Assembly (NCBI GenBank): GCA_016929905.1 | Contig: JAFGHX010000465.1 | Coordinates: 22,586-86,585, forward strand | Length of the DNA stretch: 64,000 nucleotides | Direction: 5' to 3' | DNA from: Kiritimatiellia bacterium | GTDB lineage: Bacteria > Verrucomicrobiota > Kiritimatiellia > JAFGHX01 | The notes under the pieces: model-generated | Seen by the model: the letters and a program-made list of their open reading frames with translations, nothing else | Told to the model about the DNA's origin: nothing | The model's database searches: none | Shown: positions 17,379 to 25,165 of the stretch, piece by piece | How positions within the stretch are numbered: position 1 is the first letter of the stretch | Layout: each line of letters opens with the position of its first letter | Program-made: the position numbers and the translations under genes

Positions 17379-18691
17379 TGGTTCATGGGCGATGGGTAAC
17401 GATGGATTTCCAAAGCCTGCATCCGCGCGACCAGTTGGCGGTGATCATGGAGCGCATCTACCGGTGCGGCATGACCACGGCCTCGGGCGGCAACCTGTCC
17501 GTTCTGGACGAAGCGGGCGAGATCTGGATTACGCCGGCCGGTGTGGACAAGGGCGACCTGTTCGCGGAGGACATCGTGTGCGTGAAGGCCGGCGGTTCGA
17601 CCGAGGGGCGGCACCGGCCGTCGTCGGAGCTGCCGCTGCACAAGGCCGTCTATGCGGCTCGGCCGGACGTGCGCGCGGTGATCCACGCGCATCCGTGCGC
17701 GCTGGTCGCGTTCTGTCTCGTCCGCGGCGTTCCCGACACGCGTATCCTCCCGCAGGCCGCGGCCGTGTGCGGATCGGTCGGGTACACCCCCTACACCTTC
17801 CCGGCCAGCGAGCAGTTGGGCCAGGCGGTGGCCGCCGGTTTCCGGGACGGACACAACACGGTCCTGCTCGAGAACCACGGAGCGGTCACCGCGGGGCAGG
17901 CCTTGCTTCAGGCTTTTCACAGGCTGGAGACGCTGGAGTTCTGTGCCCAGCTCACGATCCGGGCGCACGTGCTGGGCCGCGCCACGGTGTTGAGCGACGA
18001 GCAGATCGCCATGTCGCGCCACACGGAGTACCTGCTGGAGGAGTACGAACCGCGGGCGCAGGTGCCCGGCGAACGCGCGTTGCGCCTTGAACTGTGCGAA
18101 TTCGTCCGGCGTGCCTATCGGCAGCGAATCATGATCAGCACGGAGGGAACGCTTTCCGCACGTCTCGACGACGGCTCCTTCCTGATCACGCCGTACGGGT
18201 TCGACCGGGCCTACGTGGAGACGGGCCAGCTCGTACGGATCGACAGGGGCCGCCGGGAGGCGGGGAAAGTGCCGAGCCGCGCGGTGCGCCTGCATGAGGC
18301 CATCTACGCGAGCCGGCCCGAGGTGGGGTGCATCTTGTGCGCGCAGGCGCCGCACAGCACGGCGTTCAGTGTCGTCGCCGACGCCACGTTCGACACCGCG
18401 GCGATGCCGGAAAGCTACGTGATGTTGCGCGAGTTGCCCGTCGTGCCGTTCGGCCCGCAGTACGAGGATGTGAGCCGGGTCGCCGCGCTGATCACGAAGC
18501 GGACGCCTGTGCTGCTGATCCGCAACGATGGCGTGCTGGCCACGGGCCGATCGCCGGCCGAGGCCTATGACCGCGTCGAGGTTGCCGAGTTCAGCGCGCG
18601 ATCGCTGATCGAAGCCGCCATGATCGGCGAAGTGGCTCCGATCAGTCGCCGCGAACTCGCCAGGCTGGATCAGGCCTATCCTGTGGAGTAA
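17378..18691 (+). CDS. Doubled class II aldolase/adducin protein; second half lacks the metal ligands
   Basis: 437 residues. The start at 17378 overlaps the previous stop (TGATG) and follows GAGGGGG; an ATG at 17402 is the alternative. Residues about 10-220 are a FucA/AraD-like domain with the full set of zinc ligands and acid: Glu84 (PSSELPLH), His103 and His105 (IHAHP), His167 (LLENHGAV). Residues about 235-437 are a second copy of the same fold in which these positions read Ala302, Cys321, Gln323 and Asp384. Half one should cleave or epimerise a phosphorylated sugar; half two is probably structural or ligand-sensing. The context is sugar catabolism, next to isomerase-like barrels. Confidence 0.8.
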   Translation: MVHGRWVTMDFQSLHPRDQLAVIMERIYRCGMTTASGGNLSVLDEAGEIWITPAGVDKGDLFAEDIVCVKAGGSTEGRHRPSSELPLHKAVYAARPDVRAVIHAHPCALVAFCLVRGVPDTRILPQAAAVCGSVGYTPYTFPASEQLGQAVAAGFRDGHNTVLLENHGAVTAGQALLQAFHRLETLEFCAQLTIRAHVLGRATVLSDEQIAMSRHTEYLLEEYEPRAQVPGERALRLELCEFVRRAYRQRIMISTEGTLSARLDDGSFLITPYGFDRAYVETGQLVRIDRGRREAGKVPSRAVRLHEAIYASRPEVGCILCAQAPHSTAFSVVADATFDTAAMPESYVMLRELPVVPFGPQYEDVSRVAALITKRTPVLLIRNDGVLATGRSPAEAYDRVEVAEFSARSLIEAAMIGEVAPISRRELARLDQAYPVE

Positions 18692-18707
18692 CGGACGGAG
18701 GGTTGAT

Positions 18708-19508
18708 ATGTTCACGATCGGCGCGCAGAACAGAGCCTACGACCTGCACCGGCCGAAGGGGTGCACGGTCCTGACGATCGAAGTCGACGCGTGGCCGGGC
18801 AACGAGTTCGGGTTGTGGCTGCCGGAAACGGTCCTCGCCGGCGGCAAAATCGTCTGGTGCAACTGGCGCGGGGACCCGCTGCAGGACTGGGAGCAACGCG
18901 ACGGCGCGTGGGTGTGGTCGAAGGAGTTCGGTCCGTTTCGCCTCACGTCCGCGCTCACCGTCGATCCGGCCAGATCGTGCCTGTGGTACGTGCACACGTT
19001 TGTCAATGAATCGCCGTCCGCTCTCTCCGGCCTGAATTGCCAGACCTGCTTTCATCTGGTGAATGCGCCGCAGTTCATATCGGTGCGGGGCGAGCGGATA
19101 TGGGCGTGCCTCGACGGCGAATGGACGACGACCGACAAGGTGCCGCGCGCCGAATCGCCGGACCCGCGCCGCGTGAAGTTCCTCAAGGCGGGGATCCGGA
19201 CGGAGCGGACGGTGATTCCGGACTCGGTGTTCCCTTCCGCCACGATGCCGGAACAGGCTTCCCATCCGCTGATCGTCGCCGAGCGCTTCGGCGGAGACGC
19301 GGCCGTGGGGATCGCGTGCCGGAACGTCCGGCACCTGTTCAACAATAACGACAGCATTCTGCGCTGTATCCACAGCGAGCCGTTCCCCGTTGAAGACCTG
19401 CCGCCCGGCGCCGAGGCACGGCAGGAAGGCGTCATCATCTTTCTGGCGGGCGGGCATCAGGACGTGCTGTCGCATTTCGACGCGATTACAGACGGCGGAT
19501 GGCGATAG
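18708..19508 (+). CDS. Unrecognised protein of the sugar-catabolism cluster
   Basis: 266 residues; the start is supported by GGAGG eight bases upstream. I do not recognise the family. It has no signal peptide or membrane segment. The pattern of alternating hydrophobic residues, many aromatic residues (WVWSKEFGPFRL) and the closing GAEARQEGVIIFLAGG suggest an all-beta protein, perhaps like mutarotase or carbohydrate-sensing folds, but this is a guess. It lies 16 bp after the aldolase and 51 bp before an isomerase/epimerase, so a role in processing the same sugar is likely. Confidence 0.6.
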   Translation: MFTIGAQNRAYDLHRPKGCTVLTIEVDAWPGNEFGLWLPETVLAGGKIVWCNWRGDPLQDWEQRDGAWVWSKEFGPFRLTSALTVDPARSCLWYVHTFVNESPSALSGLNCQTCFHLVNAPQFISVRGERIWACLDGEWTTTDKVPRAESPDPRRVKFLKAGIRTERTVIPDSVFPSATMPEQASHPLIVAERFGGDAAVGIACRNVRHLFNNNDSILRCIHSEPFPVEDLPPGAEARQEGVIIFLAGGHQDVLSHFDAITDGGWR

Positions 19509-19559
19509 ACGGATCGCCGTATCGAACCACACGGGGCACGGTGGAGCAGGGGCGGCGCG

Positions 19560-20387
19560 ATGCTTTCCATAGCGACGGATTACGCGGCGGATCACGGTTC
19601 GGCGGAGCCGTACTTGAGGCGGATCGCGGCGGCCGGTTTCACGCATGTGCACTGGTGCCACGAATGGAATACGGACTTCCTCTATCCCGACGCGGAGATC
19701 GAACAGATCCGCGGATGGCTTGACGCGTTCGGGTTGCGCGTGCTCGACCTGCACGCCTCGGCCGGCCAGGAGAAGAACTGGTGCGCTCCGCACCCGGACG
19801 TACGGGCGGCCGGCGTGGAACTCATTGTCAACCGGATGCGCATGGCCGCCGCGTTTGCGAGCGACGTGATCGTGCTGCACCTGCGCTCGCGGGGTGACAG
19901 GGCCGAACCCTCCTACTGGCAGGACGTCGGTCAGTCTCTCAGCGAACTCGAGCCGGAGGCCGCGCGGCTGGGCGTCAGAATCGCCATGGAGAACGGGCCC
20001 TGGCGGGGGATCGCGCGAGTGTTGGGCGATCAGGCCCCCGGTTTCATCGGGCTGTGCTACGATTCGGGGCACGGGAACCTGCCCGAACGCGACGGGTTGA
20101 CTCACCTCGAATCCTGGCTGGAGCGCCTGATTGCCATTCATCTCCACGACAACGACGGCCGTGCCGACCAGCATCGGCTGCCCTTCTTGGGAAGCGTGGA
20201 TTGGCCCAGGCTCGCGCGCGCCGTCGCACGGTCCCGGTACGACAAGTGCGTCAGCCTGGAGGTCAGCATGCGCGGGTCGGGATTCGAGGATGAAGACGCC
20301 TTCCTCAGGGCCGCCCTCGAACGCGGCGCGGCGCTCGCGCGGATGATCGCCAATGAGGGCGGAGGCGCGGTCGCTACGTCCACCTGA
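19560..20387 (+). CDS. Sugar phosphate isomerase/epimerase (xylose-isomerase-like TIM barrel)
   Basis: 275 residues from the ATG at 19560, with GGGGCGG upstream. The AP-endonuclease-2 type barrel is clear: HVHWCHEWNTDF, LDLHASAG, VLHLRSRG, RIAMENGP, GLCYDSGHGN, IAIHLHDNDG and a final SLEVSM. Glu (AMENG), Asp and His (YDSGH), His (LHDND) and Glu (LEVSM) fit the divalent-metal site. It would interconvert a keto/aldo sugar or epimerise it. The partner enzymes upstream suggest it feeds the aldolase. The exact substrate is not readable. Confidence 0.75.
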   Translation: MLSIATDYAADHGSAEPYLRRIAAAGFTHVHWCHEWNTDFLYPDAEIEQIRGWLDAFGLRVLDLHASAGQEKNWCAPHPDVRAAGVELIVNRMRMAAAFASDVIVLHLRSRGDRAEPSYWQDVGQSLSELEPEAARLGVRIAMENGPWRGIARVLGDQAPGFIGLCYDSGHGNLPERDGLTHLESWLERLIAIHLHDNDGRADQHRLPFLGSVDWPRLARAVARSRYDKCVSLEVSMRGSGFEDEDAFLRAALERGAALARMIANEGGGAVATST

Positions 20388-20457
20388 GCCTTCGTCGGCC
20401 GGTCTGCCCGGATCTTGCTGAAACGTCCTCATTATTTTCCGTGTCGATTCTCTTTTC

Positions 20458-20486
20458 TTGTATTCGTGTTGTTTGCGCAATATTAT
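20458..20486 (+). promoter_or_regulatory. Sigma-70-like promoter for the XRE-cupin gene
   Basis: TTGTAT (20458-20463), a 17-bp spacer and TATTAT (20481-20486) in a locally AT-rich stretch. The predicted start of transcription (about 20493) falls at the edge of the family A array, so the array would make up nearly the whole 5' untranslated region. Confidence 0.55.
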
Positions 20487-20494
20487 GGGGAATT

Positions 20495-20578
20495 CGAGCA
20501 AGTTGGCGAGTAGGCTCTCGAGTAAGTTCTCGAGTAAGTTCTCGAGCAGGTTGTCGAGCAGGTTTTCGGGTTAGGTTT
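20495..20578 (+). repeat. Family A 12-bp tandem array (7 units)
   Basis: Seven consecutive 12-bp units, the middle two exactly CGAGTAAGTTCT and the outer ones degenerate (CGAGTAGGCTCT, CGAGCAGGTTGT, CGGGTTAGGTTT). It is the longest copy in the window and lies 22 bp before the XRE-cupin start, in the gene's orientation. Confidence 0.9.
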
Positions 20579-20600
20579 GGAGCAAGGTTGGGGGGGAGCA

Positions 20601-21131
20601 ATGGGCAAAGAGATGTACGATTTCACGGTTCTGCGCACGTTGCGGAAGCGGCGCGGGCTGACCATTGCGGACATATCGGATCAGTCCGGGGTTTCGCAGG
20701 CCGTGATTTCGCGGCTGGAACGGAACCAGACGATGGCGGAACTGGAGACGTTGTTCAAGCTTGGCCGAGTGTTCGGGATGAACCCGAGCGAGCTGCTGGC
20801 GCTTGCCGAATCGCAGACCGGTCAGCTGAAGAAATCCTCGGTACACGTTTCGGACGACTTCCGGTTTCAGGAGGTCTCGTATTCGAACGTGCGCTGTCTG
20901 ATCGGCGCGGCAAAGAAGGGCGGCAAGGTGCACAAGCCGCGCGTGCACGAAGACGACTACGAGGTGTGCTGGGTGTTGGAAGGGCGGGTGCGATTCTATC
21001 TGCCGAACGAGACATACGATCTGGAGGCCGGCGACGCGCTGCAGTTTGACGCGATTCTGGAACATACGTACGAAGCGCTCGACGACTGCCGCCTTCTGAT
21101 CCTGCATCTCAGGAAGGGCAAGCGGTTGTGA
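20601..21131 (+). CDS. XRE-family regulator with C-terminal cupin sensor
   Basis: 176 residues; the ATG at 20601 is preceded by GGGGGGAG. Residues 8-65 are a Cro/CI helix-turn-helix (LRKRRGLTIADISDQSGVSQAVISRLERNQ). Residues about 95-165 are a cupin_2 barrel (HKPRVHEDDYEVCWVLEGRV, YDLEAGDALQFDAILEHTY). This architecture usually senses a small metabolite and controls neighbouring catabolic genes. The stop codon is also the first three bases of a family B element. A promoter and a seven-unit family A array lie directly upstream. Confidence 0.85.
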   Translation: MGKEMYDFTVLRTLRKRRGLTIADISDQSGVSQAVISRLERNQTMAELETLFKLGRVFGMNPSELLALAESQTGQLKKSSVHVSDDFRFQEVSYSNVRCLIGAAKKGGKVHKPRVHEDDYEVCWVLEGRVRFYLPNETYDLEAGDALQFDAILEHTYEALDDCRLLILHLRKGKRL

Positions 21132-21240
21132 GCCCGCTCCAAGAATCGGCTCGCGAGGACGCTCGCCCTCCAGTTGATCGCACATGACGGACACATGGAG
21201 GGCGAGCGTCCTCGCGAGCCGGGTTGTAGGAGTAGACTCA
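21129..21240. repeat. Family B 112-bp palindromic element, copy 2
   Basis: Same 25-bp inner arms as copy 1 around an unrelated 23-nt loop, with outer arms TGAGCCCGCTCC and AGGAGTAGACTCA. Its first bases TGA are the stop codon of the XRE-cupin gene. Confidence 0.9.
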
Positions 21241-21260
21241 TCGGTTTTGGCTAGAGGAGA

Positions 21261-21361
21261 ACGTGCTCGAGAACCTACTCGGGAACTTATCCCGGGATTC
21301 CGGAGTCAGCCCGTGGCCCGGGAATCGAGCAAGTTCTCGAGTAAGTTCTCGAGATAGTTGG
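21261..21361. repeat. Two inverted family A arrays
   Basis: 21261-21298 carries three units on the minus strand and 21326-21361 three units on the plus strand, separated by a GC-rich spacer containing CCCGGG twice. The two halves can pair into a long hairpin. The array ends 14 bp before the start of the OYE-GltD fusion. Confidence 0.8.
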
Positions 21362-21375
21362 GAGAGGGGGGGGAG

Positions 21376-24027
21376 ATGGCGGATAGTGATCGAGCAAGAG
21401 CGGATATGGCGTCGCACCCGGAGCGGCACGCGCGTTTTCATATGAAGACGCTGGCGGACCTTCGGCGTGCGTTGTCGGGGCTGGGCCTTACGCTGCCGAT
21501 AGAGGAAGATCCGGCGGTGTTGGGGGATGCGGTGGCGATCGGGTCGCTGCAGGCGGCGAATCGATTCATCGTGCATCCGATGGAAGGGTTTGACTCCGGT
21601 CCGGACGGGTCTCCGCAGGAGTTGACGTTTCGGCGTTACCGGCGCTACGCCGAGGGCGGCGCGGGCCTGATCTGGTTCGAGGCGACGGCGGTCTTGCACG
21701 AGGCGAGGTCGAATCCGGGCCAGTTGTTCATCCACAAGGGGAATGCAGGCGAGTTTGCGAGGCTGGTGGCGCAGACGCGCCGGACGGCGCGCGAGACGTT
21801 CGGCCGGGAACCGATTCTGGTGTTGCAGCTTACGCATTCGGGCCGCTACAGCAAGCCGGCGGGCATTCCGGCGCCGCTGATCGCGCATCACAGCCACGTA
21901 CTCGACCCGGTCATGAACCTGCCTGAAGGCTATCCGCTGGTGAGCGACGCGTACCTGGACAAGTTGCAGGGCACATTCGTCGAGGCGGCCGGGCTGGCGG
22001 CGGAGGCGGGTTTCGACGGGGTAGACATCAAGAGCTGCCATCGGTACCTGGTCTCGGAGTGCTTTTCGTCGTTCACACGCTGGGGGCGCTACGGCGGTTC
22101 GTTCGAGAATCGGACCCGGCTGCTGCGGGAGACACTGGCGCGGATCAAGGCGGAGGTTCCCGGGCTATTCATCACGACGCGGATGAACGTGTACGACGCG
22201 ATCAGCTACCCGTACGGTTGGGGGGTGAGCGAGCAGCACGTGTATACGCCCGATCTGCGCGAGCCCATCCGGCTGGCGCGGATTCTGGCGGAGATGGGGG
22301 TACCGGTTCTGAACGTGTCGATCGGCAATCCTTACTTCAACCCGCACTTCGGGCGGCCGTACGACTTTCCGACTTCGGGTGTGAGGGCGCCGTCGGAACA
22401 TCCGCTGGTTGGCGTGGAGCGATTCATCGGGATCACGCGTCAGATGCAGGAGGCAGTGCCGGGCCTCCCGATTGTGGCCTCGGGCTATGGCTGGCTGCGG
22501 CACCTGATGCCCTTCGTCGCGGCGGGCGTGGTGAAGGCGGGCGGGGCGACGCTGATCGGGCAAGGGCGCGGCTCCTTTGCGTATCCCGAGTCCGTGCGGG
22601 ACATCCTCGAGAAGGGGGTGATGGACCCGCGGAAGTGTTGCGTGACGTGTTCGGGCTGCACGCAGATCATGCGGGACGGCGCGCGCACAGGCTGCGTGGT
22701 GCGGGACAGCGCGATCTACGGACCCGAGTACCGGCGCGGGCGCCGGTTCTCGATGGACCGGCTGCGGGAAGAGGCGGCACGGTGCCGGGATTGCGAGGAA
22801 GCGACGTGCAGCCAGGCCTGCCCGGCCCATGTGAACATCCCGGCATTCGTCAAGGCGTTCGCCGACGGCGATATTGGCCGGGCCTACGCCATCCTGCGGC
22901 AGCGCAACGTGTTGCCGGAGATGTGCGCGTACGTGTGCCCGGTGCAGGAGCAGTGCCAGGGCGGGTGCCTGGAGCAGATCTTCGCCGAGCGGCCGATCCC
23001 GATCGCCGACATTCAGTTGGTCACCGCGCGCACCGCGCGGCTGCAGGGCATCACGGGCCTGCCGCTGCCCGAGCGGGCGTCCGGCCGCAGCGTCGGCATT
23101 GTCGGCGGGGGGCCGGCCGGGCTGGCTTGCGCGATCGGCCTGCTCGAGCGCGGCCACGCGGTCACCGTCTACGAAGCGGGCGAGCGGCTCGGCGGCACGC
23201 CGGACCGGCTCATCCCCGATACACGCTACGGCGATGCGTCGGCGGAGGTGGACGCCATACTTGCCCCGGCCCGCGCGGCCGGCCGATTGGCGGCCGTGTT
23301 CGGCAGCCGGCTGGGGGAGAGCCTGGCGCTGGCGGCGCTGACCGAACGGCACGATGCGGTTTTCCTGGCGCCGGGCCTCAGCGCCTCGGCTTCGATCGGG
23401 CAGGCCGACGGAGTGTGGGACGCGCTCGCGTTCCTGGCCGAAGCCAAGCGGGGGCGGCTGGCGCTGATGGGGCGGCGCGTGGCCGTGCTGGGGGGCGGCA
23501 ACACCGCCGTCGATGCGGCGCTGGCGGCCAAGCGACTTGGCGCGAGTGACGTCTATGTGGTCTACCGCCGCTCGTTTGCCGAGATGCCGGCCTGGGAACG
23601 CGAACGGAACGAACTGCTCGCCGCCGGCTGCCATCTCATGATTCTGACGCAGCCGCTCGGGTATGTGACCGCGGGCGAAAACAAACTGACCGGTCTCAAG
23701 ATCGTCAGAACGGAACTCGGCGAGCCGGATGAATCGGGCCGGCGCCGGCCGGTTGCCGTGCCGGGGACGGAGAGCGTGTTGCCCGTCGATCTCGCCGTCG
23801 AGGCGATCGGACAGACCATGCCGGGCTCGCTCCGCGCGGCGCTGGCGGGGCTGCGGCTGTCGTCCGCCGGGCTGGTCGAGGTCGAACCCGGGTCCGCCCG
23901 GACGAGCGTGGACGGCGTGTTCGCCGGCGGGGATGTGGTGAATGGCGGCACAACGGCTGTGCAGGGCGTCACCGAAGGCATGCGCGCGGCGGAGGAGATG
24001 GACGCCTTTCTCCGCCGAACGTCATGA
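21376..24027 (+). CDS. Fusion flavoenzyme: old-yellow-enzyme barrel, Fe-S segment and GltD-like FAD/NAD(P) domain
   Basis: 883 residues from the ATG at 21376 (GAGAGGGGG upstream); a later ATG at 21442 is possible. About 40-390 is an FMN-binding NADH:flavin oxidoreductase barrel (LVLQLTHSGRYSKP, AGFDGVDIKSCHRYLVSECF, PYGWGVS, IVASGYGWLR). About 405-430 has a Cys cluster (KCCVTCSGCTQI). Next is the Cys-rich GltD/DPD N-terminal segment (CRDCEEATCSQACPAHVNIP, CAYVCPVQEQCQGGCLEQ). Then come two Rossmann folds (VGIVGGGPAGLACAIGLLER; VAVLGGGNTAVDAALAAKRL) and the closing FAGGDVVNGGTTAVQGVTEG. The layout resembles 2,4-dienoyl-CoA reductase but with the GltD-type Fe-S domain inserted. It is predicted to reduce a double bond or an enone-like sugar intermediate with NAD(P)H; the substrate is unknown. 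Confidence 0.8.
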   Translation: MADSDRARADMASHPERHARFHMKTLADLRRALSGLGLTLPIEEDPAVLGDAVAIGSLQAANRFIVHPMEGFDSGPDGSPQELTFRRYRRYAEGGAGLIWFEATAVLHEARSNPGQLFIHKGNAGEFARLVAQTRRTARETFGREPILVLQLTHSGRYSKPAGIPAPLIAHHSHVLDPVMNLPEGYPLVSDAYLDKLQGTFVEAAGLAAEAGFDGVDIKSCHRYLVSECFSSFTRWGRYGGSFENRTRLLRETLARIKAEVPGLFITTRMNVYDAISYPYGWGVSEQHVYTPDLREPIRLARILAEMGVPVLNVSIGNPYFNPHFGRPYDFPTSGVRAPSEHPLVGVERFIGITRQMQEAVPGLPIVASGYGWLRHLMPFVAAGVVKAGGATLIGQGRGSFAYPESVRDILEKGVMDPRKCCVTCSGCTQIMRDGARTGCVVRDSAIYGPEYRRGRRFSMDRLREEAARCRDCEEATCSQACPAHVNIPAFVKAFADGDIGRAYAILRQRNVLPEMCAYVCPVQEQCQGGCLEQIFAERPIPIADIQLVTARTARLQGITGLPLPERASGRSVGIVGGGPAGLACAIGLLERGHAVTVYEAGERLGGTPDRLIPDTRYGDASAEVDAILAPARAAGRLAAVFGSRLGESLALAALTERHDAVFLAPGLSASASIGQADGVWDALAFLAEAKRGRLALMGRRVAVLGGGNTAVDAALAAKRLGASDVYVVYRRSFAEMPAWERERNELLAAGCHLMILTQPLGYVTAGENKLTGLKIVRTELGEPDESGRRRPVAVPGTESVLPVDLAVEAIGQTMPGSLRAALAGLRLSSAGLVEVEPGSARTSVDGVFAGGDVVNGGTTAVQGVTEGMRAAEEMDAFLRRTS

Positions 24028-24030
24028 GTA

Positions 24031-24107
24031 GGCGGGAAGGCTGGAAGGACGGAAGAGTGGAAGGGTGGAAGAACGGCGGAGTGGAAGGCTGGAAGGCATG
24101 GAAGGAT
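24031..24107 (+). repeat. Family D degenerate tandem array (unit about GTGGAAGR)
   Basis: About nine degenerate copies of an 8-10-bp GGAAG-containing unit starting 3 bp after the stop of the OYE-GltD gene. The same unit recurs at 62616-62692. The rest of the gap to the SDR gene (24108-24215) shows nothing else. Confidence 0.75.
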
Positions 24108-24215
24108 ACGCCGGACGGCGTCTGGGCGGAGCGGTTCGGCGGCATTGGGTATCCGGCATCCGCGATGCGGCATCTGGGTGGCGGTCTGCAGATTGAGACG
24201 AAGAGGGAGAGATAG

Positions 24216-24989
24216 ATGAAGAAGAAGGTGGCGTTGGTGACGGGGGCTGGGCGCGGGATCGGGCTCGGCATCGCGAAACGGCTGGCGGCGGAGGGCTGTG
24301 ACGTTGTCGTCTGTGACATCCACGAAGAGCGCGCCGTAAGCGGGGCGCTTGAAGAGTTGGAGGCGCTCGGGGCTGCCGCCCTGTATTGCCGGGCCGACGT
24401 GACGAGCCCCGAGGCGCGGGCGGGGATGCTGGCGGCGGTTCGGAAACGATTCGGCCGCTTGAACGTCCTGGTGAACAACGCGGGGGTCGCGCCGAAAGTG
24501 CGGGCCGACATTCTGGAGGCCAGCGAGGAAAGCTACGAGTGGGTGATGAAGATCAACCTGCAGGGGCCTTACTTCCTCACGCAGGCGGTTGCGAACTGGT
24601 TGGTCGAGCAGCGGAAGGCGGACCAGGCGTTTGACGGGTGCATCGTGAATGTCTCGTCGATTTCCGCGACGGTGGCTTCCCCGAGCCGGGGCGAATACTG
24701 CATCTCCAAGGCGGGTGTCAGCATGGCGACCCGGCTGTGGGCCGTGCGGCTGGCGGAATACGGCATTCCCGTCTATGAAATTCGGCCCGGCATCATCGAG
24801 ACGCCCATGACGGCTGCGGTCAAGGAGAAATACGACAAGCTGATTGGTGAAGGGTTGCTGCTTCAACAACGCTGGGGGCAGCCGGAGGATATCGGCAAGG
24901 CGGTGGCGATGATGGTGCGGGGCGATATCGCCTATTCCACGGGCCAGGTCGTGATGGTGGACGGGGGTTTTTCGATTGCGCGGCTGTGA
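24216..24989 (+). CDS. Short-chain dehydrogenase/reductase (3-oxoacyl-ACP-reductase-like)
   Basis: 257 residues; GAGGGAGAG precedes the ATG. It has a classical SDR layout: cofactor motif VTGAGRGIGLGIA near the N-terminus, NNAG (LNVLVNNAGVAP), the catalytic Ser in NVSSIS, Tyr-x3-Lys in YCISKAG, and PGIIETPMT. An acidic residue after beta-2 (VCDIHEE) favours NAD over NADP. In this cluster it probably oxidises a sugar or sugar-acid hydroxyl rather than acting in fatty-acid synthesis; that is inferred from neighbours. Confidence 0.85.
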   Translation: MKKKVALVTGAGRGIGLGIAKRLAAEGCDVVVCDIHEERAVSGALEELEALGAAALYCRADVTSPEARAGMLAAVRKRFGRLNVLVNNAGVAPKVRADILEASEESYEWVMKINLQGPYFLTQAVANWLVEQRKADQAFDGCIVNVSSISATVASPSRGEYCISKAGVSMATRLWAVRLAEYGIPVYEIRPGIIETPMTAAVKEKYDKLIGEGLLLQQRWGQPEDIGKAVAMMVRGDIAYSTGQVVMVDGGFSIARL

Positions 24990-25004
24990 GGGATGGGGCA
25001 TGGT

Positions 25005-25116
25005 TGAGTGCGCGCCAAGAAGCGGCTCGCGAGGACGCTCGCCCTCCAATTGGCCCTGCAGGGCGTACGAATGGAGGGCGAGCGTCCTCGCGAGCCGGGT
25101 TCGCGCAGTGAACTCA
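25005..25116. repeat. Family B 112-bp palindromic element, copy 3
   Basis: Same 25-bp inner arms as the other copies, a 23-nt loop containing its own small palindrome (CCCTGCAGGG), and outer ends TGAGTGCGCGCC and GTGAACTCA. It begins 15 bp after the SDR stop codon. Confidence 0.9.
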
Positions 25117-25165
25117 TGATTGATGGGGCTGTGGCGAGGCGTCCAGTACGGCGGAGGGATGAGGC

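Noticed and set aside
20577..20600. Upstream TTG start for the XRE-cupin gene
   Set aside because: It would translate part of the family A array, and the ATG at 20601 has the ribosome site.
22485..24511. Minus-strand frames opposite the OYE-GltD and SDR genes
   Set aside because: They are shadows of convincingly annotated plus-strand genes and contain no motif.
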